Source: Bolinopsis microptera (taxonomy: Eukaryota; Ctenophora; Tentaculata; Lobata; Bolinopsidae). Taken from it: a stretch of DNA of 64,000 bases. Below are positions 43,030-57,000 of the stretch, one piece after another. The translations under genes and the position numbers were made by a program. The stretch lies in the NCBI RefSeq assembly GCF_026151205.1, contig NC_087077.1:4526001-4590000 (forward strand), given 5' to 3'. The notes beneath the pieces are model-generated. The model made no database searches, had not been told where the DNA came from, and worked only from the letters and a program-made list of their open reading frames with translations. Positions within the stretch are counted from its first letter, which is position 1. The number at the start of each line of letters is the position of its first letter.

Positions 43030-46000
43030 TTAGGTTCTGGCGAGGGAGGTAGCTGCACTGGCTCCCTGAAATGTGTTGTAGATTAAATGTTGTTATGTGT
43101 TTTACCTGAGCGAGGTACTTACGCCTTAGAAATTCATCGAGAATCAACATTCGACGTTAGCATGATTAAGATATACTATATATCAATAATAAGTAGCAGA
43201 ATACTTAGAAGAGAACATTACACTAAATGAAAGGACATATACTTACAGAAGTGCCCCTTAGAAGAGCTGTGTGTTGCGAAACCAAAGTATTATGTTGTTG
43301 TTGATGCTGCTGTTGCTGTTGGTACAACTGTGTGTACTGTTGGTAATACTGGTTTCTTTGTTCGTTCGTTGGCGCCTGTTGGGCTTGTGAATAGGCAGCA
43401 GCAGCCTGAAGAGTTAGATTTAACTTTTTAGCTCACAATATCAGAGGAGCATTAAAATATGGATAAAAATAAGGAAGGTTGAACATTACACTGACGAAAT
43501 CAATACTCAATATTGTGTGCGAGCTGAAGGACTTCTTATTATCATCCTTCCTCTACAAGTAGAAATGTAAATAATCAGCAGAAATAAGACGGAACAAAAT
43601 ATTCCCGATGTTGAACCATTTCATCATGAATGTTACCTGTTGACCAAGAAGTTGAACTTGTGAAGCAGCCTGCTGAATCTGTCCCTGTAACTGGAGCAAC
43701 TGAGCGGTGTTATCAGGTACAGGGGAGGGGGCAGGTTGCTGGGGCTGGATTGGCAAGTGGGTTTGGTGGAGCACCGCAGCAGCGCCAGGGTTTTGCACAC
43801 TCATAGCCGGCTGAAACAATAGTTTCAAATTTAGCGCGCGTTGTGTCAGAATAGCTTAGGTGCGCGCGAAAATGGCTGTACTTTCTTTGAGAAGATAATA
43901 TAGAAACTGCTAGTACCAGAAGATATTCCCGCGGATTATGAGACGGAAAACTTTAGTGGGTCAGTTGGGACAACGATCAGCAAGAAGAGGCCAAATTTGA
44001 CGTGCTACAGAGCGTTATTGATGCAGTCATTCCACTAAATTTTCTGATGTATCAACCACTTTAAGGTCAAACTGTACCTTAAAGTACTGTTACTAAATGA
44101 TTGGGAGTCAATCCCTTCCGAACCCAAATATCTTATATTTTTGAGTGACTTGTCATCGTAGCTACTACCCTTTAATTTGTTAAGGTCGTAATTGATGATC
44201 TTAGGAAGACTTGCAACAATCAGCTTATTATAACGTATATCGCACAATTACCCTTGCAAAATGTACTCGATGGTTTTGCTTTCAAAGTAAGAAAACAAAG
44301 AGATTTGTGAATTCCTAGCTGGGGTCACGTAATATATAGGGATTTAACTTACTCTGGCTTGAGGTGGCTGAAGAGGGGCCGGTTGCGGAGCTGGAATTGG
44401 GGATTGGTACACCTGTGAGGTCTAAATCAGGTTTATTTTCAACATCAAATAAAATTACTCGCATTTTAGAAATACATTACTATTTTGTCTCTCTAGATTA
44501 GATAAAGACCAGTAGATATACTAATAATTAGTACCGGTGTAGGGGTAGGCTGCTGCATAGGTTGCGGTGTAGGATGAGGCTGAGGTGAGGGTACTACATG
44601 AGGGGCTGAAACCGACGGCATGACAGGGGGGTGGTAGGTAGCTGCCGCCATCTGTTGTGGCATAGAAACTGCAGGAGGGGCAGCTGCAGGGTAACCAGGC
44701 GGGAACACAGCAGAGGCTGCTGGAGGGTATTGTGCTGGCATTATTGGTGGCATCGCTGGCATCATCGGGGGCATCACGTGCATTCCTGAAAACAAAAACT
44801 TTTAACTAAAACTTGCGTTGAATTTCTTTAAAATTAAATCTGTAAAAACGAGCTCCAATTGGTAAGATGAGCATAATTTGAGAGAGACTGGAATGTAAGT
44901 AGTCTGCAGCACACTCTAACAAAGCTAACCTGGCATAGGAGGCATGCCTGGCATCATAGGAGGAGGATGTCCCGGTGCTGGTGGCATGGAAGGAGGACCG
45001 TGTCCAGGTTGTCCGGGAGGTCCTGGTGGTTGCTGGAAGCCTGGGGCTGTGTAACGAGGTGGAGCTTGTCCGGGTGGCCCTTGATCTCTGTTCCTAGGAC
45101 AGTCCTTAGCCACGTGACCTCTCTGGTTGCAGTTGTAGCAGGTTCGGGTATCTTGACCAGGAGCTGGCAGGTGTAACATTTAAATAAGAAACTATATGGG
45201 CCATCCCTCAATTTCCCGTCCTATCAGTGATGTGCACTCGTTTTAACTTTTAAATCACTTTGACACGAGTTAAATAAACTGTATTTGTGTAAAAGGAAGA
45301 GACCGATAATACTCACGAGGACCCTGGTGGGGGAACTGGCCCCCATGGGGAGGTCCGCCCCTCTGTCTCGGACAGTCTCTAGCCATGTGACCTGTCTCGT
45401 TACAGTTGAAACATTTCCTGGTATCACCACCAGGTCGGTGCCCTCCTCGTCCCCCAGCTCTATCGTAAGGTTTCTGGTAGTGGGGTTTGTTGGGGTGAGG
45501 TGGGGGTGGCACCCCCTTGTTAGCTCCCAGCTCGTTCAGACCAACACTGTTGGATTGCTGACGGAGGGTGTGAGCCCCTGTCCGACCTGGTACTCCGAAT
45601 GCTAGGCGTAGAGAGCTGTTCCTGTGGGAGCTGTATAATGAGAGAGCTAGCTTTACCACCGTCTGTTAACTCTTATAAAAAACTGCTGTGTAACTTGAAA
45701 CAGGACCGGGAAATTTGATTTCAATTTCATGATTACTATCCAGTCAAACAGTGAAGTTGTATCTACGACAGATAAAGCAGAAAATAGAAAGAGCATAGGA
45801 CAGTTACCCTATTTGATAGTTGCTGAACATTCTCTGAGCTTTCTCTGCTGTATCTGGACTATCAAAGTCAACAAAACCGAACCCTCTCGACTCACCATTA
45901 GCCGGGTTTATCGCAATCTGGATAAGAAATAGATAAAGAAAATAAGTTAACTCATAATTGAGCGGTTATAAAGAACCGAGTTGTATTATTTATAACAATA

Positions 46001-49000
46001 GTTCCTACTTCCTGCTAAGCCTGTCCTAAGTTTACAACAGAGACAGCTATTCTAAGTATCTGAACTAGAGACTTAGAGAGTAAGTTAAATGGTACCAATG
46101 TTAGGAATGTTGGTTGGAAATACTCACGTTGAGAGATTCCTGCTGATGATCCCAGATGGCCTCTCAAGTGCTCAATTCTCAAATACTCACAAAACCATTC
46201 TGACAGAACTCTTACATATGTTACCATTAACAGTTAACACTGTACTATACACTGTACTATACTATACAATATACGTTGTACTATACAATATACGTTGTAC
46301 TATACTATATACATTGTACTTTTAGTTAGTCTTAAAAGTGCACCCAAACACTTCTCTCCTACAGTTTACCAGATCATTATACGTTATTATACCTTTATCT
46401 CTCTCTCTGTTTTCTTCAGAATAAAAATAACCACGCACCTCCTGATGACTTGACGACTCTACATTTTGCAAATACTTTCTAATTGTGCAACTAACCCAAT
46501 TTGGTAGACAAAGATTGGAAATAGACTCAAACATTGCATTTGTTGGAAAGTGACCTTAACAGAAAAGCTGTAAAGACTTGCCAATGCAACAAAATACTCT
46601 TATTAGACATATTTGTTTACCACTGAGTAAAACAAGCGCTAGAATGTCTAGATTCAGGTCACTTCCAACATGATATATATTCAAGTCATAGCGTAAAAGC
46701 ATTCTTACAATAGTAGGGGAACATCACGTTTAATATTAAAGAAGTTTTAGTTGCACAGTTCAGAAATATCGCTCAAAACATGTCCTTAAGATCTTAGAGG
46801 GGCTTAGGCAGAGCAGCTTTGTAGAACTAAATGAAAATTGAACATTATTTTAAATAAACCTCATCCAGTTTAAGAACTTGTGAGAAGAAACAAATTATGG
46901 TCACAAACTACTAGTAATAAATAAATGATTCCAGGCCAGAGTGCCAGACAGTAAATTAAACCCGATACCAAAATAATCTAGTCATTCATGCACTGTGTCA
47001 GTCAATTTTAAAAGTTTAAACACAGGGTTTAGTTAGTGAAGACTGAAGCTTTAGTTAGTAAAGCTTTACTTACTAAACCCTGTATTTAGAAAGATAACAT
47101 TAGTATCAAGCTTCACGTCGTAAAATTTTTTCCAATATTGTTAATTCTTTTATCAAAATTCCTTCAAATTTCAATCACCTAAAACTAAAACATGGACAAA
47201 ATAACCTTAAGCTTACCCTGGTAACCTTGCCTACATAAGAGCAATTCTAACTGCACATCTAAATGTTTTATGAACAAACTGTTTTGAATCCTATCTGCTG
47301 AGTGCTGTCTGCACACTAAACCTATCTCAAGGCATGAACTAAAAGATCATAATTTTCATTAATGTCAACTAATCCAATTTTCAACTAAAAGATCATAATT
47401 TTCATTAATGTCAACTAATCCAATTTTCAAGTCAGATTTCACTTTCGGGATCTTAAGAAACCAAATTTCCACCCACAAAAAGATCAGCATCGAAACTTGG
47501 ATACGGGTAAAATTAGTAAAATTAGTAAAATTAGTATGGGATCACACTTCATCACAACAATGCTACTTGCTCGGAGGGAGTACTAATATCCAAGTAACAT
47601 CGGTGATTTCTTTCAGATTCCTGGTGCAACAAAATTTTGAAAATCAACGGCTATAATACAGATAATTAATTGATGCCTAAAACGGGTGTCGTTTCTAAGA
47701 TATAATGAGAAAAGAAATCGATTCACAATTAAAGTATTCAGAAGCCTTTGTCACGAAAATAAACAAGATCTAGTTGATCTTGTCAAATATACTGTGGTTA
47801 TCACGATGAAATTTACATATTTCAAGCAAAGTGGGGGTCGAAAGTTGGATCAAGTGACGCTGGCTTCTGAAAAACTATCAAAATTCAAAGTGTAATATCA
47901 TTAGCACTGGAGATATTCAAATTTCAATACTACAGGTTCGTTGAACAGTGAACCCTTCTCTCAAATTAAATATGGATAGAGATCGTGTAAATCAGTTCTA
48001 ACCTCCGGTTTGTTTATTCTAGTAAAAAAACAAACCGAAAAACATCGGATCATAATATAATTTACCATATAGACAGTGAATTTAAAGTTATTTTTCTAAT
48101 TCTTATTTACACGAAACTAATCGAACAACAATAGGAAATTAGCTGCTCTGCCCCTAAGCCTCTGCCAGCACCTCACATATCGTAGAATATAGTTGCAAAT
48201 TCAGGTTTTGACTGCTGGGAAAGTTTACCATTTCACGATTTTATATCAAAATACATTATGGCAATACCTCATCATCAACATTGACCAAGATTATATTTGT
48301 TTACCTGCGATAACATTACCTAGATACAATGGAGTCAAGTCCCCAATTCAAATATAACCTCGCTTCTCGTGCTTATAGCAATAATGCTTATAAAACTATA
48401 TCATGTCGCTTTCTTATCATCTTATCGGACGTGACAATGAGATATTATCTTATCACTAGCTACAAAATGATAACGGCTCTGAACAAATGCGCAAGGCTAA
48501 AATATTTTCTATCAACTGAGAGTAAGATATATCAAGACGATATCCGACCTCTTATTTCGATATCAATGTTAAATACAGGGCTTAACTTCAAATAATTGAT
48601 AATTAGTTTGGGAACATATTTTCAAAATAATTTAATTTTCAATAAATTTTTCGTGGCTTTGATACGATACTTCATTCCTGCAATTGTGGTTTTGTTAATC
48701 GGCTATCAACACCAGACACTTCTTTCCACGTTATTCCACTTTAAGTGCAAGCTAAGTAATAGTAATAGTTACACATACTACGTATACAATTCAACACCAA
48801 ATCTTGTGAAACAAGTTACTCACATCACAAAACAGCACTTTGCCACACTGAGCAAACAGTTCGCGTAGAACATTGGAATCAAACAGATCTTTAGGAATTC
48901 TGTCGATGAAGAGAGTGCGGGAGTGGAGCTCTTCGTAGTTGTTCAGCACCAGAGGAGCCCAATCCGTCCTGACAATTCTACCTCTCAGGAACCGTCCGGT

Positions 49001-50505
49001 GAGTGACTCTTTAGCGTTCTTTGCGTCCTCTCTATCTTCAAATTCAACAAAACCGCATCCTTTCATGTAGCCAGTTTTAAGGGACCGGAGGAGGAATGCT
49101 CGAGACACTTTTCCGAAGGGGGAGAGCATATCCTGAGAAGAGTAATTACTCATAACTCAAGATATTCAAATTACGATAAGTTTAAGACATAATTATGCCA
49201 CCAGCAAATTTTTAAGTTCAGAGAAATTACCAGCAGCAAAAAACATAGAAGGTTACAAAAGTTGCTCACCCCAAGCATGCTCTCATCAATAGACAGAGCT
49301 AGGTTTCCCAGGAAGAGGAAGTTGTCTGTTGGAGCGTAGCTAATACTGATCTTATTGTCTTTGAACACTGTGCCGTTGACCCCGTCAATTGCCCTTTTGG
49401 TGCTTGTGCTATCAACAAATGTCACCCGAGCTGAAGTTGGATGATTATCAGAGGAATCTAGAGAAATTGTTTTGTATTTGTAACACAGTCACAGCTAGAA
49501 AATATATTAACATAAAATTAAATGGCTAAATAATTAAGCTGAACTTACCAGTATTTCTGTCTGTAACAGTCACATTGCTTACTGGAAAATCTTTGAACAG
49601 CAGCTGATGTATCTCCTAAATTAAAGGTTATAACAAGAATTGCGCCCGTTGTTTCGTTTTGGCGGACGCTAGATTTCCGTTCACTATAACTATAAAAATA
49701 AGCTCCAATCAGCTCACTTCATAATAATAATATTGATACACATCAGTACACTATACTACGCATGCCACGTACAAATTGGGCTTTTAACCTAATACTATAC
49801 ATTACACCGTTATATACATTGAAACACAGTCGCGCCGCGCATTCATTGACCACAGGCTATCTATACATCACATCTCCGCAAGTAATCCTCGCGCGCTGCA
49901 CTGCGCGCTGGTTGTCATGGTAACGGACGGAAGGACAGATGACAACATATTCAGACCCGCCTACCGCTATCTCCAAAATCCACGTTTTTCTGCAAAATGT
50001 CCATTCGTAACCTTTCACTATTGCCTTTTTACAAAAGGGTGAACGGAAAAAATCACAAATGAATCAGGACAGGGCCTCTCCCCATTTCACCCTCAATCAC
50101 GGTTTCCTGATCATTTGGGGGAGATAACCGAGGAGACATTACGCAAAGTAAAGTATGTGGATCGAGTTTTAAAAAGGTAAAGTATTTAAGTTATTTAAAA
50201 CGTGATTCAATTTTAAGGGGTTCCTTTTCTCAACAGATGAAGATCAAATCACAACAAAAATGCACTATTACCTCAGGTCGTGGATCGTTAGGAAGGTTTG
50301 TCAGTTCTATCTTCCTCCTCTTGAAGAACTCTGTCTTACTGTCTTCAATAAGCTTCAACTTCTCACTGTCAGCTGGATCCGTTGGTTTGTCGTTGGAGAA
50401 GTCTTCATGTTCATCCATTTTGTCTCCTTCTGAGATTCCTCTCCCTTGATCTCCTCTGGTACCACCACCACCACCACGTCCAAAACCACGTCCCATGGGA
50501 GCCAT
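43030..50505 (-). CDS. Raver-like protein with three RRMs and two CCHC zinc knuckles (12 exons)
   Basis: Twelve exons splice in phase: 50505-50272, 49615-49549, 49457-49270, 49132-48824, 45917-45808, 45630-45317, 45163-44930, 44785-44535, 44421-44353, 43810-43637, 43405-43247 and 43065-43030 (last one least certain), giving 714 residues. An RGG-rich start is followed by RRM1 (about 65-143), RRM2 (147-224, FLFLGNLALS...GCGFVEF) and RRM3 (234-312, LHSRTLFIDRIP...GFGFVDF, ending SLRLAFGVPG). The RRM2-RRM3 linker and the LRxxF..PG end resemble Raver (PTB-binding) proteins. Then come CCHC knuckles at about 376-389 (CFNCNETGHMARDC) and 416-429 (CYNCNQRGHVAKDC), and a Pro/Gln-rich tail with a polyglutamine-like run. 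Role in RNA processing is inferred. Confidence 0.82.
45918..48823 (-). other. Large intron 4 of the Raver-like gene
   Basis: This 2.9-kb intron holds TATAC/TGTACTA low-complexity sequence (46235-46320), a hairpin (47022-47090) with arms around CAGGGTTTAGT, and a 48-bp tandem duplication beginning AACTAAAAGATCATAATTTT (about 47337-47431). No nested gene was recognised. Confidence 0.6.
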
Positions 50506-51060
50506 AATCTACAGAATGCAGGGAATAAGCTAAGAATTAAATCACCAATCTATTTAGAGAATACATACAATAGAGTTGTTATATGCTATTTGAATACAAT
50601 CAAATTGAAAGACTTAATGCTATTCATAGGTGGGAGAGCGCTTAGCACTTCTGGCAGTATCAAAGAAACCTGACTCAGTCCACAGACCAGTCCAATGACT
50701 ACATATGACAGATGGCATGTTATTCATATGTCCGCAGACAAGTCAGCAGACTTCCTAAGATCATGTATTTTTCTCTAATAAGGATGCAATGTTAGGAACA
50801 ACGCTCATTGCTCTACAAGGCTACAGAGGCAAGAAAATTGACAAAAATATGAGGCCCCTCTTTCAGAAGTCTCTTACAACCTCATCTTTGCTCTATGATG
50901 GAGTAAATTCTATTTGGTTGTTGATATTTCATATAATATTGGTAGCAGTGGAAAATTTCCGTTACCTGTGTATTGTGCTCTGCCAATTGCATCACTTGTT
51001 TAATTGAATGTATTATATATATATATATCATTTGAATGATATAAGTTAAAAAATAAGGAC
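50506..51060. other. Upstream region of the Raver-like gene
   Basis: AT-rich sequence with no recognised promoter element or gene. A non-coding first exon may lie here but was not identified. Confidence 0.35.
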
Positions 51061-51598
51061 GATCAGGACTTATTATCCCAGAATTAAGACATCTAAGGTG
51101 TTGTAGTTGTAGTGATGTAATTAGTTTAAAACTAATTACAACACTACAAATTAGTTTAAAACTGATTACAACACTACAAATCTATTACATTTATTGATCA
51201 GGACTTATTATCCCACAATTAAGACATCTTAAGTGTTGTAGTTTTAGTGTTGTAATTTTTCTTTTTTGAAAAAGGGGGGACCCCTAAACCATGTAGCTGA
51301 GACACCTCACAGGAAGTAAATCAAAGTGGCTCTTGCTTGAGAACAGTGTATCAACTACTCGCCGAAGCGGTGGGTTTGGAATCCCCCCAGGGATCACCTA
51401 ACCATGTGCTTTCGCGCCACTGCAAGCGCAAGGGCTCTGGATAGAGCAAGGGGATGAGGTCTAGCAGTTCAAGATGCTGGGCTGTTGATCTTCCTCTGAT
51501 TCCCCTCAGTACAATGAGTGTACTTCTGTACTATTGTAGTGTTGTAATTCGTTTAAAACTAATTACAACACTACAAATCTATTACAGTTATTGAGAAT
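51061..51598. repeat. Foldback repeats of the AATTACAACACTA family
   Basis: The palindrome TAGTGTTGTAATTAGTTTAA (with its complement) occurs at 51108-51180 and 51535-51580, each followed by CTATTACA(T/G)TTATTGA. The block GATCAGGACTTATTATCCCA is also duplicated (51061 and 51197, about 135 bp apart). A partial copy is at 23958. This is probably a family of small foldback DNA elements. Confidence 0.7.
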
Positions 51599-54000
51599 AT
51601 GAGTATGACGTAGAAATATCGATACGTTATTCAGCTATTTAGCATTTATTTCCATTAGAATCTGTCTTCACTGATTCAATTCAGAATCAATCAGATATTT
51701 GAATGAAAGTACAATGAAGAATGAAGAAATTTGCTATTTTTATATAGCATGATGTGGACTGATCTCATAATTTATAAAGTTACACGTTTGAGCACCATTT
51801 TTTGTAAATTTAGTCCGCAAATGATTTACAGGGCCGTGCTCAGCCTGTCATTCCGCGTATATGGACACGTTCATTGAAGTTTGAGGATATTGGTAAATAT
51901 TAGTGACCCTACTGAATGGCACGATGATGTAAAATGTGTCACACTATGAAACTATATAAACCCTCTAACCCTAAGATAATCGTTTCATCCTCTAGATAAA
52001 CTTTGTCGCATAACGATATCTTTATCAGACGTTAAGATATCGCTTAAATGCGGCCGGCAGTGAGTTGTAAACTTTGTCACACTATAAGAACGTGACGGAG
52101 TTTATATGGACCCCTTGTTGCCGTGTTTGACCAAATTTTCGAATTTCCAATTCATAGAATAGCTGTATATGACTATTATCTACATATTTAGCGACTTTTT
52201 TCCTTAAATGGTAGCACCATGTAAACTCCGTCACACATTTAAGAAATTTATATGAGGGATGTTTATGACATCCTGACAAGACATGCCGAATAGTCTACCA
52301 TTATTTTGTGAGCTGAATGTGTTTGGAATTGTTCACATATTTCATTGTTATAGGCAAATACAAATACAGTAAAACAAATTTTTTTTAGTAAAACAAATTT
52401 TATTTTATACCCACAATCAATTCATATTTAGTTCAAATATTTAAAGTCAAAATAACCATTTCACATAAGTGGTTATATTATAATAAAATAATTTGTGATA
52501 AATTAATAAATTAATTTACACTCAAAAATGAACAAAATATACACAATTTTTACCTAGTGCAACACTGGTTCAGCGCGCGGCTGATCGAAAAAGTTTGATT
52601 TGATTTACTAACTACATTGTACAGCGTACATGAAAAAATTACTTACTGAATCTTTTAATACTAGACACATTTTAATTCAGATGTTGTTCAATGAGTTAGC
52701 CACAAAAATGTTCAAATTATGTAGGAGGGTAAAGGACACAATTGCTAGTAGTGCTTCTTTGTGCCCGTTGACTACAATGAACATTTTGAGGAGTTTCTCC
52801 AGACGGCTTTTATCGGAGTACGTGTTATTTACTTGGTTATGCACAAGCCAGGCCAACATTTTGTTTTTGTGTCAGCCGTGCTACCAGGTTGCAGAGTATC
52901 ATAAACACTAAACAATTATACACTATACAAATTTGCTAATACAATATCATGCAGAGTCCGATCTAGCTGCAAACGTCAGACACCACAGTTCAGCCGCCAA
53001 GTACCGTTTAAGTGAACACCGAAACACGAGGTTTAGGTGTCATTTTGTAAATACAGAAGGCAGAAATAGGTAAATTTAGTCACATAAATTTGTATGATAT
53101 CTCAACATGTGTGAAATTGAGTAAATATTAGTATACCAACTTAAACACCCTATATTACGTACTATGAATCAATTAACAATATTTCAACCATACGCCGGTC
53201 ATATAAATTATCATATGGCAGTGATATGTTAACATTGGATAAATTTCAACACCTGAACAGGGTAAAAATTTGTAAATTTCGTCACAAAAAAAATATTACA
53301 ACTTTATTTGCTCCGTGTTGGCAAAATAACTAATTTATCGACATAGTGATGGTGATAAAGTGACATTATATACTAATTGAGGTATGATTCTTCAAAATAG
53401 GGGCAAGAAATGTAAATTTCGTCACATCAGCCATTGCATTAGTTAGATAGATTTTCTTTCATATCAACTGCCCTTATTATAGTTGGAATGGATTTATACA
53501 GGAAATATAGAAACCCATGCCCATTTTTCATCACATTGAAATTATACTGTTGGGGCAGGAAAAGTAAATTTCGTCACATTTCGGTAAATTAGTGATATTA
53601 AACTCAGCATTGTTCAACTCGAGTTCTGATTTGCTGAAAAATAACCTACCAATAATTCCTGGAAGAATATTGAATTCTAATCGGGGTATGGTTCTTCAAA
53701 ATAGGGTCAAGAAATGTAAATTGTCATTGTAAAATTTAGATACATTTTCTTTCACATCAACAGTCCTAATTATAGTTTGAAAAAAAAGAACAACTGGGGT
53801 AGGTAGGTAGCCCTGGTGGGTGCGTAAACTTTACGGTCTGCTCTCTCCAAGATCAGCCTGCTTCTCCATTTTACCGTGAAGCCTAATTTCTAGTTTTTAT
53901 AAAATATACAATGCAAGTGCAGGTTTACTAATCTTAATCTACTTAACAACTCAATAGCCCAAGTCACCATAACCGTAGTATATTCCATGGTAATAGAAGA

Positions 54001-57000
54001 TGGCCAGGCCTACTCTCATGCTGTCTATATGTGATGATTAACTCTGAAAAACTAGGGACAACTGGGGAATGATCCCAGAACCTCGAGATTTCGCGTCTCT
54101 TGCTCTACCAATTGAGCTACTGACCCTGATTCTCAGAGCGAAATCACCACTCATATACAGCACAATTTCATGCTTTGTGTGGAATATCATTTATCAGTTA
54201 TTTAGAATATATATTCGCATGTATCCACACTATATTTACATTACACGTTCAACGTGATATCGTTATCAGTGCAGTGTGTACAACACCAACTACACCGATC
54301 AATTGCCAATCTGCGAAACATTTAATTATTATTATCACTTCGAGATGGCCAGGCCTACTCTCATGCTGTCTATATGTGATGATTAACTCTGAAAAACTAG
54401 GGACAACTGGGGAATGATCCCAGAACCTCGAGATTTCGCGTCTCTTGCTCTACCAATTGAGCTACTGACCCTGATTCTCAGAGCGAAATCACCACTCATA
54501 TACAGCACAATTTCATGCTTTGTGTGGAATATCATTTATCAGTTATTTAGAATATATATTCGCATGTATCCACACTATATTTACATTACACGTTCAACGT
54601 GATATCGTTATCAGTGCAGTGTGTACAACACCAACTACACCGATCAATTGCCAATCTGCGAAACATTTAATTATTATTATCACTTCGAGATGGCCAGGCC
54701 TACTCTCATGCTGTCTATATGTGATGATTAACTCTGAAAAACTAGGGACAACTGGGGAATGATCCCAGAACCTCGAGATTTCGCGTCTCTTGCTCTACCA
54801 ATTGAGCTACTGACCCTGATTCTCAGAGCGAAATCACCACTCATATACAGCACAATTTCATGCTTTGTGTGGAATATCATTTATCAGTTATTTAGAATAT
54901 ATATTCGCATGTATCCACACTATATTTACATTACACGTTCAACGTGATATCGTTATCAGTGCAGTGTGTACAACACCAACTACACCGATCAATTGCCAAT
55001 CTGCGAAACATTTAATTATTATTATCACTTCGAGATGGCCAGGCCTACTCTCATGCTGTCTATATGTGATGATTAACTCTGAAAAACTAGGGACAACTGG
55101 GGAATGATCCCAGAACCTCGAGATTTCGCGTCTCTTGCTCTACCAATTGAGCTACTGACCCTGATTCTCAGAGCGAAATCACCACTCATATACAGCACAA
55201 TTTCATGCTTTGTGTGGAATATCATTTATCAGTTATTTAGAATATATATTCGCATGTATCCACACTATATTTACATTACACGTTCAACGTGATATCGTTA
55301 TCAGTGCAGTGTGTACAACACCAACTACACCGATCAATTGCCAATCTGCGAAACATTTAATTATTATTATCACTTCGAGATGGCCAGGCCTACTCTCATG
55401 CTGTCTATATGTGATGATTAACTCTGAAAAACTAGGGACAACTGGGGAATGATCCCAGAACCTCGAGATTTCGCGTCTCTTGCTCTACCAATTGAGCTAC
55501 TGACCCTGATTCTCAGAGCGAAATCACCACTCATATACAGCACAATTTCATGCTTTGTGTGGAATATCATTTATCAGTTATTTAGAATATATATTCGCAT
55601 GTATCCACACTATATTTACATTACACGTTCAACGTGATATCGTTATCAGTGCAGTGTGTACAACACCAACTACACCGATCAATTGCCAATCTGCGAAACA
55701 TTTAATTATTATTATCACTTCGAGATGGCCAGGCCTACTCTCATGCTGTCTATATGTGATGATTAACTCTGAAAAACTAGGGACAACTGGGGAATGATCC
55801 CAGAACCTCGAGATTTCGCGTCTCTTGCTCTACCAATTGAGCTACTGACCCTGATTCTCAGAGCGAAATCACCACTCATATACAGCACAATTTCATGCTT
55901 TGTGTGGAATATCATTTATCAGTTATTTAGAATATATATTCGCATGTATCCACACTATATTTACATTACACGTTCAACGTGATATCGTTATCAGTGCAGT
56001 GTGTACAACACCAACTACACCGATCAATTGCCAATCTGCGAAACATTTAATTATTATTATCACTTCGAGATGGCCAGGCCTACTCTCATGCTGTCTATAT
56101 GTGATGATTAACTCTGAAAAACTAGGGACAACTGGGGAATGATCCCAGAACCTCGAGATTTCGCGTCTCTTGCTCTACCAATTGAGCTACTGACCCTGAT
56201 TCTCAGAGCGAAATCACCACTCATATACAGCACAATTTCATGCTTTGTGTGGAATATCATTTATCAGTTATTTAGAATATATATTCGCATGTATCCACAC
56301 TATATTTACATTACACGTTCAACGTGATATCGTTATCAGTGCAGTGTGTACAACACCAACTACACCGATCAATTGCCAATCTGCGAAACATTTAATTATT
56401 ATTATCACTTCGAGATGGCCAGGCCTACTCTCATGCTGTCTATATGTGATGATTAACTCTGAAAAACTAGGGACAACTGGGGAATGATCCCAGAACCTCG
56501 AGATTTCGCGTCTCTTGCTCTACCAATTAGGCCTGGCCATCTCGAAGTGATAATAATAATTAAATGTTTCGCAGATTGGCAATTGATCGGTGTAGTTGGT
56601 GTTGTACACACTGCACTGATAACGATATCACGTTGAACGTGTAATGTAAATATAGTGTGGATACATGCGAATATATATTCTAAATAACTGATAAATGATA
56701 TTCCACACAAAGCATGAAATTGTGCTGTATATGAGTGGTGATTTCGCTCTGAGAATCAGGGTCAGTAGCTCAATTGGTAGAGCAAGAGACGCGAAATCTC
56801 GAGGTTCTGGGATCATTCCCCAGTTGTCCCTAGTTTTTCAGAGTTAATCATCACATATAGACAGCATGAGAGTAGGCCTGGCCATCTCGAAGTGATAATA
56901 ATAATTAAATGTTTCGCAGATTGGCAATTGATCGGTGTAGTTGGTGTTGTACACACTGCACTGATAACGATATCACGTTGAACGTGTAATGTAAATATAG

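Noticed and set aside
51335..51530. tRNA or tRNA-SINE fragment (GGCTGTTGATC and GGTTTGGAATCC pieces)
   Set aside because: Pieces resemble anticodon and T-arm sequences but no cloverleaf could be assembled.
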